Below, piece after piece: positions 16,682 to 23,903 of a stretch of 64,000 nucleotides of DNA. The stretch covers positions 248,001-312,000 of the forward strand of contig NZ_MPNT01000002.1 of the NCBI RefSeq assembly GCF_001907675.1, written 5' to 3'. The notes under the pieces were generated by a model that did not search any database, was not told the DNA's origin, and worked only from the letters and a program-made list of their open reading frames with translations. The DNA comes from Mycobacterium paraffinicum. GTDB taxonomy: Bacteria > Actinomycetota > Actinomycetes > Mycobacteriales > Mycobacteriaceae. A program made the position numbers and the translations under genes. The first letter of the stretch is position 1. Each line of letters starts with the position of its first letter.

Positions 16682-17067
16682 TGCGCCGAGGTGTGTTGCT
16701 CGACGTATCGGAGGCGGCAGTGCTCGCCGCCGCAATCGAGGATCTATGCCGACGTACTGGTCGGCAGCCTTCGGGTCGGCTCGGCCTGATCGTGGCGAAA
16801 TTGCGCAAAGTTGTTGCAAACACTGACGGTTCAACCACGAAAACCGTCAGATTGTTTGGTGTTCAAGGCGATTCGGACCAACACTGTGCCTATGACCTGG
16901 TCACGTCGGGCGAAGCGGCGCGAATCTTGGGCATCAGTGCCCACGGTGTTCGCGACCTTCGCCGGCGCGGCGTCCTCGCCGGGCACCACACCGGCACCCG
17001 CTGGCTCTATCCACTGCGCATCGTCGAGGCCCGCGCCGAGCGCCGGGCCGCCAAACGCACCGGGTAA
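16681..17067 (+). CDS. HTH DNA-binding protein (excisionase/MerR-like)
   Basis: A 128-residue protein. The C-terminal half (SGEAARILGISAHGVRDLRRRGVLAGHHTGTRWLYPLRIVEARAERR) is a helix-turn-helix 17 domain like the 67-residue protein at 14760. The N-terminal half (LLDVSEAAVLAAAIEDLCRRTGR) is helical. A second candidate directionality factor, or a late-gene activator given its position directly before the capsid genes. ATG 16681 is chosen over GTG 16678 because of the TGATG overlap. Confidence 0.7.
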   Translation: MRRGVLLDVSEAAVLAAAIEDLCRRTGRQPSGRLGLIVAKLRKVVANTDGSTTKTVRLFGVQGDSDQHCAYDLVTSGEAARILGISAHGVRDLRRRGVLAGHHTGTRWLYPLRIVEARAERRAAKRTG

Positions 17068-17078
17068 GCGAGGCCGCC

Positions 17079-17663
17079 GTGCCCGTTGATGTTCACCGCG
17101 TGCTGGGCCTCGAGCTACTCAAGACCGGCCGCTGGTCCGCCGTGAATGGTGACTTCGAGGTCGGCCCCGAGCATCTGCGGTCGATCGTCGAGTTCCACGA
17201 GACCGGCGCCATCCGCAAGCCGGTGGTCAAGATCGGGCACACCGGTCTGGGCGACGCGTCGCCGGCGCTCGGATTCGTCAACCGGCTGCGGCTGACCGAC
17301 GGCGGGCACACGCTCGTCGGCGACCTCGCCGGCGTCCCGAAAGCGATCGCAACCCTGCTGCCGCATGCGTGGCCCGACAGAAGCGTCGAGCTCGAGCTCG
17401 AGTACGAGGACCCCGTCACCGGCCGGGTGTGGCCATGTGTCCTCTTGGCGCTCGCACTGTTGGGCGCCAGCGCGCCGGCAGTGTCCACGCTCGAATCGCT
17501 GCAAGACGTCGCCGACCTCTACGACGTCGCCGCTGCATCAGGCCGGCGAGTGATCGTGGCCGCGAGCGCGTTTCATCCCGAAGACCTCGAGGCGCGCCGC
17601 CGGCGCGCAGTGCAAGTTGCCGCTGCCCGCCGGCGGCGAACAATCCGAACGATTGGAGTCTGA
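17079..17663 (+). CDS. Prohead maturation protease (Mu gpI-like)
   Basis: A 194-residue protein starting at GTG 17079. The pattern VVKIGHTGLGDASPALGFVNRLRL...SVELELEY...LLALALLGASAPAVSTL follows the Mu I family of capsid proteases (His near residue 50, Ser in the SVELE strand, conserved APAV). It cleaves scaffold and coat during prohead maturation. In Mu-type phages protease and scaffold are one gene; here the scaffold-like part is a separate gene at 18963. Confidence 0.8.
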   Translation: MPVDVHRVLGLELLKTGRWSAVNGDFEVGPEHLRSIVEFHETGAIRKPVVKIGHTGLGDASPALGFVNRLRLTDGGHTLVGDLAGVPKAIATLLPHAWPDRSVELELEYEDPVTGRVWPCVLLALALLGASAPAVSTLESLQDVADLYDVAAASGRRVIVAASAFHPEDLEARRRRAVQVAAARRRRTIRTIGV

Positions 17664-17666
17664 CGA

Positions 17667-18050
17667 ATGTCGACAACGATTTCCCAGGTGTCGGTCTATG
17701 ACCCCGGCGCCGATATCACCGCCGAGGCCACCGCGGCGGTGACCGCCCGCCGATTCCTCGCCGTGTCCGGTAACCGCACCGGTGGCGGCAATATCGCGGT
17801 CGCGCCGGCCGCGGCCGGCGTCCGCGCGTGCGGCGTGGCCGGCAACGACGCAGCGATCGGCGAGCTCGTGCGCGTCGTGCGCGGCAACTCCCGCGTCGTG
17901 AAGGTGACCGCCTCGGGTGCGATCGCCGCCGGCGCTGAGGTCCAGGTCGGCGCGAACGGCACCGCCACGACCAAAGCCGCCGGCATCGCGGTCGGCTACG
18001 CCGTCACCGGCGCCGTCGACGCCACCGACGCCGAAATCTCGCTCTACTGA
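17667..18050 (+). CDS. Capsid decoration/cement protein (DUF2190-like)
   Basis: A 127-residue beta-rich protein full of Gly/Ala/Thr/Val (TARRFLAVSGNRTGGGNIAVAPAAAGVRACGVAGNDAA...GYAVTGAVDATDAEISLY). The AAAGVRACGVAGNDA segment and position between protease and coat gene fit head decoration proteins. Ends 13 nt before the coat gene. Confidence 0.75.
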   Translation: MSTTISQVSVYDPGADITAEATAAVTARRFLAVSGNRTGGGNIAVAPAAAGVRACGVAGNDAAIGELVRVVRGNSRVVKVTASGAIAAGAEVQVGANGTATTKAAGIAVGYAVTGAVDATDAEISLY

Positions 18051-18063
18051 GAGGACTTGACCA

Positions 18064-18942
18064 ATGCCCAACGCGCTTATCCCCGAACTGAACGGCCGCC
18101 GTCTCACCGTCGACGTCGCCCTCAAGGAGCCGTCACGCATCCGCGACCAGATCGCGAAGCTCGCCGACGACCAGATCCTGCTACCGAAGGTGTTCCGGCC
18201 GTTCGGCGCCCAAATCCAGGGCGGCGGCTTGCTTTATAGCGTCATCGCGGCCAGCGACTTTTTCACCAGCGACGTCGAGAAGCGCGCGCCCGGCGCCGAA
18301 TACCGCGTTGTCGAGGGCGTCGATCCTGAGTCCAAGCTCGCAGTCGTCGAGGACTGGGGCGGGACTTTCCAAGTCACCGACGAGCAGCGCACCCGAAACA
18401 ACATCTCCTACATCGACCAGCAGACAACCCAGCTGGCAAACACCATCGCGCGCAAGCTGGACACCCGCGCCGTCGCCGCCCTCGAGGCCGCCGCCATTGC
18501 CACCGTGGCCGTCTCAAACCCGTGGGACAACCTGACCTTCGTGGGCCCCGACGCCAACCTGACACCCGGACCTGACCGGCCGACGAGCCACTTCGCACAG
18601 GCCCAGGAGCTCGCCGACCTCGAGGAGCTCGGCGTCGTGCACGACACGCTGCTCGTGCACCCCAGCCAGGCGCGGGCACTGCGCGAGGCTTACGCCGAGA
18701 ACCTCGGCGCCATGCTCGAATCGGCCGGCCTCACGATGTTCTCCAACCCGCGCATCCCGGCCGGGACCGCCTACGTCTGCCAGGGCGGCATGGTCGGCAC
18801 CGTCGGATTCGAGGCCGCGCTCACCGTCGACGTCATTGACGAGCGCAAAACCCGCTCGACGTGGGTGCAGGCCTACGCCGTGCCCGCGTTCGCCGTCGAC
18901 CGACCGTATGCGGCGAAGAAGATCATCGGCCTCGCCGCCTAA
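18064..18942 (+). CDS. Major capsid protein (HK97-fold)
   Basis: A 292-residue coat protein. It has the N-arm-like start (MPNALIPELNGRRLTVDVALKEPSRI), a spine-helix region (NNISYIDQQTTQLANTIARKLDTRAVAALEAA), and a C-terminal A-domain with VHPSQARALREAYAENL, the SNPRIPAGTAYVCQGGMVG loop and WVQAYAVPAFAVDRPYAAKKIIG. This is the layout of actinophage HK97-type coats. It shows the element can encode its own shell. Confidence 0.88.
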   Translation: MPNALIPELNGRRLTVDVALKEPSRIRDQIAKLADDQILLPKVFRPFGAQIQGGGLLYSVIAASDFFTSDVEKRAPGAEYRVVEGVDPESKLAVVEDWGGTFQVTDEQRTRNNISYIDQQTTQLANTIARKLDTRAVAALEAAAIATVAVSNPWDNLTFVGPDANLTPGPDRPTSHFAQAQELADLEELGVVHDTLLVHPSQARALREAYAENLGAMLESAGLTMFSNPRIPAGTAYVCQGGMVGTVGFEAALTVDVIDERKTRSTWVQAYAVPAFAVDRPYAAKKIIGLAA

Positions 18943-18962
18943 ACCCCGAGGGAGACAACACG

Positions 18963-19442
18963 ATGGCACTGACACTCGAGTTTGACGACGCCGAAGCCGC
19001 TGTGCTGCTCGACCGCCTCGGCCTGCCCGAGGACACAACCGACACGGAGCTGGTCCTGGACACCCTCAAGGACGCCCTGCGCGGCGCCCCGCTAATGGCG
19101 GACACGCCGCCGTCTCAGATCGCCGCCGCCGCGAAGAAACACGACCTCGAGGTGATGGACACCCAGACGCTCGCCGCCCTGCGCCACGACGCCGCCGAGG
19201 GCCGAAAGATCGCTGCCGCCGCCAAGGCGCAGAAAATCGAGGCCGCCGTCGACGAGGCCGTCAGCACCGGCAAGATCACCGCGGCGCGCAAACAGCACTG
19301 GGTGACGCTGTGCACGCACGACGAGAAGATGCTCGAGGTCCTCGCCTCGGTGCCCAACGAAACCGCCGTGCCAATAAACGAACTCGGGCACAGCATCGAC
19401 CCCGCCGACGACCGCGCCGATAAGCCGGCGTGGTTCTACTGA
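18963..19442 (+). CDS. Scaffold-like protein (Mu gpI C-terminal-type)
   Basis: A 159-residue, strongly helical, Ala/Lys/Asp-rich protein. AAAAKAQKIEAAVDEAVSTGKITAARKQHWVTLCTHDEKMLEVLASVP is typical of the C-terminal scaffold part of Mu-I protease-scaffold fusions. ATG 18963 is 20 nt after the coat stop with GAGGGAGA upstream. Probably the internal scaffold cleaved by the 17079 protease. Confidence 0.7.
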   Translation: MALTLEFDDAEAAVLLDRLGLPEDTTDTELVLDTLKDALRGAPLMADTPPSQIAAAAKKHDLEVMDTQTLAALRHDAAEGRKIAAAAKAQKIEAAVDEAVSTGKITAARKQHWVTLCTHDEKMLEVLASVPNETAVPINELGHSIDPADDRADKPAWFY

Positions 19443-19467
19443 TCGTCGCCGCTCGCGGATCACTGGC

Positions 19468-20247
19468 ATGGCCGTGAGCGCGACCGCGGTGCCGGCCGCC
19501 AATGCCTCCGGCGGCCGGTACCGCACCACTGATGCCGAGCTCGACAAGCTCATCGACAGCGCGACCGGCTGGCGCATCTGGCACGTCAGGCTCGTCGACG
19601 AGCGGCCGGCGCTACGAGCGCCCTACGGCGATGCGCCGCTCGTCACCGCGCCGGCGGTGCGCGCGGAGTGCAGCGTGCACGTCGATCACCAACCGCCGGA
19701 ACATGATTGCGCCTGTGGCGTCTACGCCGTCGAGAACGTCATCGACGCCCTCTACCGGCTGTGCGTCATCACCGCCAACATCGCGACCGGCACCACGAGC
19801 CTGTTCCGCCCCACTCGCGTCGCGCCTGACACCATCCCCGTGCTCGCCCACGTCCACCTCACCCGCGTTCGCTGGATCAACCGTGCCGTGCCCTGGTCCG
19901 ACCTCAAGTGCACCTCACCCGAAATGCGGGCTGGCGTCGCGCGTATCGAGCAGCTCTACCTCGCAGCCCAGCTCGTCGACCACAAGCGCGCCGAGCGCCT
20001 GGCCGAGCGGCTCCGCGCGACGCTCGGTGTCCCGGCCGTCGTCGGTTACCCCGGTTACACCCTCGACGACTGGCAATCCCTGCCCGACTGGTACCGGCGC
20101 GGCGGGCCCGACGGACTGCTCGACGACGAATACGAGCCCCTCGTCGGCGGCGACCGGCCGCACCCGCGCATCCCGTTCCGCGCACCGATACCAACGCCCG
20201 GCGAAACCGTGTGGGGCGGCCACGTCGGCCGATGGGACGGCCAGTGA
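19468..20247 (+). CDS. Phage protein of unknown function with Cys/His motif
   Basis: A 259-residue protein. The notable segment is CSVHVDHQPPEHDCACGVYAVENVIDALYRL, a possible metal site, followed by a C-terminal Pro/Gly-rich stretch (YPGYTLDDWQSLPDWYRRGGPDGLLDDEYEPL). It closes the capsid operon, where a conventional phage would have portal or head-tail genes, but it resembles neither. It could be a packaging or helper-interaction factor; that is speculation. Confidence 0.6.
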   Translation: MAVSATAVPAANASGGRYRTTDAELDKLIDSATGWRIWHVRLVDERPALRAPYGDAPLVTAPAVRAECSVHVDHQPPEHDCACGVYAVENVIDALYRLCVITANIATGTTSLFRPTRVAPDTIPVLAHVHLTRVRWINRAVPWSDLKCTSPEMRAGVARIEQLYLAAQLVDHKRAERLAERLRATLGVPAVVGYPGYTLDDWQSLPDWYRRGGPDGLLDDEYEPLVGGDRPHPRIPFRAPIPTPGETVWGGHVGRWDGQ

Positions 20248-20471
20248 CCACCGACTACGAGGCCGACAGACGAACCCGCGAGGAGCGGCACCGCGAGGTC
20301 ATCACGCAACAACTCGGGCACTTCCCCCGCGAGCTCGCTCGGTGCACCTGCAACACACCATCGTTCGACCGCGACGACCACGCCAACACATGCCCGCTCG
20401 GGCCCGCCCAACTGCTGTCGAGCGGCCAAAAAGGCGCATCGACCCGCGAGCTTCCCGAGCTGCGGTTCTGA
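20244..20471 (+). CDS. Small Cys-containing phage protein
   Basis: A 75-residue protein (MTTDYEADRRTREERHREVITQQLGHF...CTCNTPSFDRDDHANTCPLG). The CTC...C spacing suggests metal binding. GTG 20244 overlaps the upstream stop as GTGA. Last gene before the terminator. Confidence 0.6.
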   Translation: MTTDYEADRRTREERHREVITQQLGHFPRELARCTCNTPSFDRDDHANTCPLGPAQLLSSGQKGASTRELPELRF

Positions 20472-20538
20472 GCATGTGTTAGCTGGAATCCGACAGATAC
20501 GCAGTTCAACCCCATTTTTCTAAGGGGTACCCCGGTAA

Positions 20539-20570
20539 CTGACTCGCCGAGGTGAGTCAGAATTTTTTTT
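20539..20570 (+). terminator. Strong intrinsic terminator
   Basis: Perfect 7-bp stem CTGACTC/GAGTCAG (20539-20545, 20554-20560), 8-nt loop, then AATTTTTTTT. Such a U-run is rare in mycobacterial DNA; it separates the capsid operon from the cargo genes. Confidence 0.9.
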
Positions 20571-20845
20571 ACAGCGACCCCGCGAAAAGCAGCGGGATTG
20601 TTCGGTAAAGGGATCCTCGGCGGATGGCCGCGGGGCTGGCAGCGGCCAGAATCACAGAAATTGGGTTCCCACTGGTCAGCTCGCGGCCGCAAAACCGCTG
20701 AGCTCTACGGCGCGCCGCCGACGCATAGCCCTGTCGGTATGGGGAAATACCATCAGAGCATGAGTTCGAGCCGGGGAAACGAGGTGACGAACTATGTCAG
20801 CCGCCTATTGCACATCGAAGCGCTGTCGCATCTCTGCTGCCGCTC

Positions 20846-20851
20846 TAAGCT
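20846..20851 (+). promoter_or_regulatory. -10 box for a leaderless dprA-like transcript
   Basis: TAAGCT followed by 7 nt (ACGGCGT) and the ATG at 20859. The cargo pair therefore has its own promoter, active independently of the phage operon. Confidence 0.6.
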
Positions 20852-20858
20852 ACGGCGT

Positions 20859-21821
20859 ATGAGCGACAGAGCCGAGGAACGCGCTGCGCTGCTTGCGCTG
20901 ATGGAGGAACGTCCGTCGCTCATGGGCGAACGCGCAGGTAAGACAGCATGGTCGACGATCGCGTCGGAGGTCGCTGTCCGTGGATCCGCCCTTGCTCTCT
21001 GGGAGGAACTGCACCCACCGGCGCTAGATCTCGATGACTCCTTGATTCCTGCGATTGGCGGCGAAGCGGAGCTGCTGTTTAAGCAGTCGTGGGAGACAGT
21101 CCGCGAGTGGGAGTCGTCCGGTGAATTTGAATTGCTCACCGTGCTTGACGCCGCGTATCCCGTTGCACTGCGTGAGATTCACCAGACGCCGCCGATGCTG
21201 TTCGTGAAGGGCGACCTGCGGGCCGACGAGGACGGAGTGTCGGTCGTCGGCTCACGGAAGGCGAGCGCGTTTGGGCTCTCGATTGCCGCGAACGTGGCAC
21301 AGGGACTTGCAGACCGAGGCGTCTCGGTCATTTCAGGGCTCGCCGAGGGCATCGACGGCGCCGCGCACGAGGCGACACTCGAAGCTGGCGGACGGCCGAT
21401 CGGGGTAATTGGAACGGGTATCCGGCGCGTGTATCCGGCGAGTCACCGCAGCCTGCACGAGCGGGTCGCCGCCGCCGGCGCGCTGGTCTCACAGTTCTTC
21501 CCGGACGCGCCGCCGACGAAGTACTCCTTCCCCATGCGGAATGTCACCATGTCCGGGCTCGGTCGAGCATCGGTCATTGTGGAAGCTGGCGAGCACAGCG
21601 GCGCACGGATTCAGGCGCGCGTAGCGGTCGAGCACGGGCGGCCGGTGATCCTGACCGACCACGTGGTGAACGAGACAAAGTGGGGCAAGGCGCTGGAAGG
21701 CCGCCCTGGCGTGTACGTCGCTGGGAGCACAGCTGACGTAATGGGCATCGTCGAGCTTCTCATCGCGGACAGCCGGAGCCGCGACCTCGCCGTGCTGAAC
21801 ACCGGCCCCGCGCCGGCCTGA
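20859..21821 (+). CDS. DprA-like SLOG-domain protein (candidate defence component)
   Basis: A 320-residue protein. An N-terminal helical region (1-95) precedes a DprA Rossmann domain: VVGSRKASAFGLSIAANVAQGLADRGVSVISGLAEGIDGAAHEATL, GVIGTGIRRVYPASH, FPMRNVTMSGLGRASVIVEAGEHSGARIQARVA. Housekeeping DprA has RNRIIAGL and SGxxxTA where this has RNVTMSGL and SGARIQA. It also lacks the C-terminal winged helix, so it is a divergent specialised copy. The next gene starts 7 nt downstream. DprA normally loads RecA on ssDNA; in mobile elements DprA-like SLOG proteins are suspected sensors or nucleotide handlers in conflict systems. Confidence 0.8.
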   Translation: MSDRAEERAALLALMEERPSLMGERAGKTAWSTIASEVAVRGSALALWEELHPPALDLDDSLIPAIGGEAELLFKQSWETVREWESSGEFELLTVLDAAYPVALREIHQTPPMLFVKGDLRADEDGVSVVGSRKASAFGLSIAANVAQGLADRGVSVISGLAEGIDGAAHEATLEAGGRPIGVIGTGIRRVYPASHRSLHERVAAAGALVSQFFPDAPPTKYSFPMRNVTMSGLGRASVIVEAGEHSGARIQARVAVEHGRPVILTDHVVNETKWGKALEGRPGVYVAGSTADVMGIVELLIADSRSRDLAVLNTGPAPA

Positions 21822-21828
21822 CGGTCGA

Positions 21829-22596
21829 TTGAGCGACGACAAAGTCGATCGCGTCGCCGAGATTAGGCGGGCGCTCGCGGTCTCGGCAGGCGGATACCTA
21901 CGCAACCCGATCCGTGAGCAGTCCGCGACCTGCCGAACCTGCACGACACCGGTCAACGGCTACGACCGCTGCTACCCGTGCAACCAGCTTCACACGACGT
22001 TCGGAATCGCCGATCTCGTAGTGCCACTGACCTACGGCATCGAGGGCGAGCAGTCGCACTTTCTGGTTCGCCATTACAAGGACGACCAGGACGCAGCAGT
22101 CCGCCAGCGTCTGACCGTTGTCATGAATCGGCTGCTGTTCCTTGGCATTGTCATGCATGAGCCGTGCATCGAGAGGAAGATCGGACAGCCGGTCGACCGG
22201 CGGCTCGCCGTTCCCTCGCTTAGCGGCCGCAGCGGCGTTCACCCGTTCATAGAGATGACGACGAACATGCACGCAACCGGCCCGAGCCCGCTTCTGGTGC
22301 CGGCGCCCGGCGCGTCGAGCGCTCGCATCGTGTCGGCTTCTCAGTTCAACCTCGCCCCCGAGACCGATCTCACCGGCGAGCACGTCCTGATTCTCGACGA
22401 CACCTGGACGAGGGGCTCACGCACGCAGTCTGCAGCACTGGCATTGCGCCGCTATGGCGCGAAGTACGTCAGCGTCATGGTCGTCAGCCGCTACCTCAAA
22501 CCCAGCTACGACGAGAACGCCAAGTTCATCAAAGAGCGTCTACGCCGGGATTACGACCCATACATCTGCCCAGTCACTGGCGGCGACTGTCCCTAA
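21829..22596 (+). CDS. ComF-like phosphoribosyltransferase with N-terminal zinc finger
   Basis: A 255-residue protein. CRTCTTPVNGYDRCYPC (about 35-51) is a four-Cys zinc finger as in ComF. The PRPP-binding loop is VLILDDTWTRGSRTQSAALALRRYGAK (about 188-214), with the double Asp. It ends DYDPYICPVTGGDCP, a further Cys pair. TTG 21829 lies 7 nt after the dprA-like stop, so the two are one operon. ComF and DprA both belong to natural-competence pathways, but here they are isolated in a satellite; a paired defence role is the leading guess. Substrate unknown. Confidence 0.75.
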   Translation: MSDDKVDRVAEIRRALAVSAGGYLRNPIREQSATCRTCTTPVNGYDRCYPCNQLHTTFGIADLVVPLTYGIEGEQSHFLVRHYKDDQDAAVRQRLTVVMNRLLFLGIVMHEPCIERKIGQPVDRRLAVPSLSGRSGVHPFIEMTTNMHATGPSPLLVPAPGASSARIVSASQFNLAPETDLTGEHVLILDDTWTRGSRTQSAALALRRYGAKYVSVMVVSRYLKPSYDENAKFIKERLRRDYDPYICPVTGGDCP

Positions 22597-22717
22597 GCAT
22601 CGCTGAAACGTCACCTCCACAAATACCGATGGGCCCAGCGCCTGGCGTGACTAGCGCGTAGGTCGGGCCCGCTACCGAGAGAGCGGGTGGCGGACCCGAC
22701 AATAGATCGGACGCAGA

Positions 22718-23011
22718 TCAACGCCGATCGGTTCCCGGTGACGGCGTGAGACGGTCGAGCTCGCCGGCGGCCGCCAGTAACACCCCGGCAAGGCAGCGGG
22801 CCTCGTCGGCGTCGAGGAGCTCGGCGTCGCCAAGTTGCAATGTCACACCGCGGAGCACGGTGCCGTCGTCGTATTGCCGACCGGTGATGGTCATGGTGGC
22901 GGGGCCGGCGGTGCACGCACTGCCGTCGAACCACCGCGACCGGCCGGTACTGTCGAATTCCCAGGGGTAGACGCGCCGGGCATCGGCCGGCGGTGTGATT
23001 GTGTTCGTCAT
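22718..23011 (-). CDS. Small hypothetical protein on the opposite strand
   Basis: A 97-residue protein (MTNTITPPADARRVYPWEFDSTGRSRWFDG...). It ends with DADEARCLAGVLLAAAGELDRL, an acidic helix. Predicted soluble; no known domain. The only minus-strand gene in the element, divergent from the membrane protein at 23145. The DADEARxLAxxLLxAA pattern is seen in small actinophage immunity-region proteins, but that link is weak. Confidence 0.55.
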   Translation of the reverse strand: MTNTITPPADARRVYPWEFDSTGRSRWFDGSACTAGPATMTITGRQYDDGTVLRGVTLQLGDAELLDADEARCLAGVLLAAAGELDRLTPSPGTDRR

Positions 23012-23144
23012 GCTGCTCAGCTAACACGGAGAAAGTCCGAAATAGCAAGGCTCACAAGAGAAATCCTGCATTTACGGCGTGTTTGGGCAACGCACAATGG
23101 TTGTGTGATGCACGGAAGCACCTGCCTCTGCAAAATGTCGCGGC

Positions 23145-23861
23145 GTGTCCGACATCGCCCTACGCACCTGGCGCGAGACAGTTGGGCGCATGGACGGATG
23201 GGCGTTGCTGGTCTCGGTGCTGGCGTTCGTGGTGTCAGGCACGGCGATGGTGATCGCATGGTGGCAACTGGTTTTGCAGCGTGACGCCGCCGGCGGTCGA
23301 GGCATCATTTTCGAGGTCCACCGCCCCATCCACAGAGAGGACCGCATCCGCGGCGAGCTCGTCGTCTCAGATGACTACTTCGTCCTGGTCAACCTCGCCG
23401 GAAATGATTTGTACGAGGTAGCGATCCACCTCGAACGTGACGGCCAGCAACTCGAGTTCGGCGATGCGGGCTACCTCGACGAGACACCGGAAACGTTGCG
23501 CCGCTTGACCTGCGAAGACGAACCGCTCACTTGGGAATTCAACCTCCGCGCCGACGACGCCAAAGACCTGTGGTGCGTGCTTTCTTGGGCCGCTCCGTAC
23601 GGGCCGGGACTACGCACGGACGCGGTCCGCCGTCCGCTCGCTCCGCCTCACGAGCTCGAACGCTGGCGATGGTTCCGATCCTTCCGGTTAATTCAGTGGG
23701 TCGAGGAATGGGGTGCGCGCCGGCGCTGGCGGTGGGCCCGGCGCGTGCTGAGCCGACCGCACCGAGTCGGAGAGTGGCGTCGAGTCCCCGGCCGCGATCT
23801 CAAACCGGGCCAGAGCCCGATCAACTCGCGGCCGCTGTCCGCCAAGGACCGACCCCGGTGA
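23145..23861 (+). CDS. Membrane-anchored cargo protein of unknown function
   Basis: A 238-residue protein with one N-terminal transmembrane helix (WALLVSVLAFVVSGTAMVIAWWQL, about 17-40), then a beta-rich cytoplasmic domain (FEVHRPIHREDRIRGELVVSDDYFVLVNLAGNDLYEVAIHL) and an Arg/Trp-rich tail. Similar single-pass proteins occur as prophage morons at element ends. It sits 30 bp from attR. GTG 23145 is used; upstream is a CACAA-TGG-TTGTG dyad at 23093-23105 that might be an operator. Confidence 0.6.
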   Translation: MSDIALRTWRETVGRMDGWALLVSVLAFVVSGTAMVIAWWQLVLQRDAAGGRGIIFEVHRPIHREDRIRGELVVSDDYFVLVNLAGNDLYEVAIHLERDGQQLEFGDAGYLDETPETLRRLTCEDEPLTWEFNLRADDAKDLWCVLSWAAPYGPGLRTDAVRRPLAPPHELERWRWFRSFRLIQWVEEWGARRRWRWARRVLSRPHRVGEWRRVPGRDLKPGQSPINSRPLSAKDRPR

Positions 23862-23877
23862 CTGGGTGCCACAGTTG

Positions 23878-23903
23878 CATTCCCGTATTGCCCGCTCCAG
23901 TTC
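23878..23903 (+). other. attR junction
   Basis: Left of about 23890 is element DNA, right of it the 5' half of tadA (reverse strand FLVCGGTGAG). The minus-strand codons change from GCG GGC to AAT ACG GGA, so the P-loop Lys-Thr-Thr is lost. Confidence 0.75.

Larger units (their letters stand above)
20472..20858 (+). other. 387-bp gap between capsid operon and cargo
   Basis: Holds a GGGGTACCCC palindrome (20524-20533), the intrinsic terminator at 20539-20570 and, at the far end, the dprA-like gene's promoter. The frame running in from 20598 has no coding support before 20859. Confidence 0.6.
12994..23890 (+). mobile_element. 10.9-kb mini-prophage / phage satellite integrated in tadA
   Basis: Bounded by the two halves of tadA. 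Nearly all its genes are on the plus strand, opposite to tadA. It carries a large serine integrase next to attL, small HTH and zinc-finger regulators, a replication-like gene with iterons, a prohead protease, decoration protein, major capsid protein and scaffold, a strong terminator, then cargo. I find no terminase, portal, tail tube, tape measure or lysis gene. The size and partial gene set resemble phiRv1-type elements and capsid-encoding satellites. Whether it moves, and with which helper, cannot be seen here. Confidence 0.93.

Noticed and set aside
20598..20858. N-terminal extension of the DprA-like protein
   Set aside because: The extra 87 codons show no DprA homology, and a TANNNT box sits 7 nt before the ATG at 20859.
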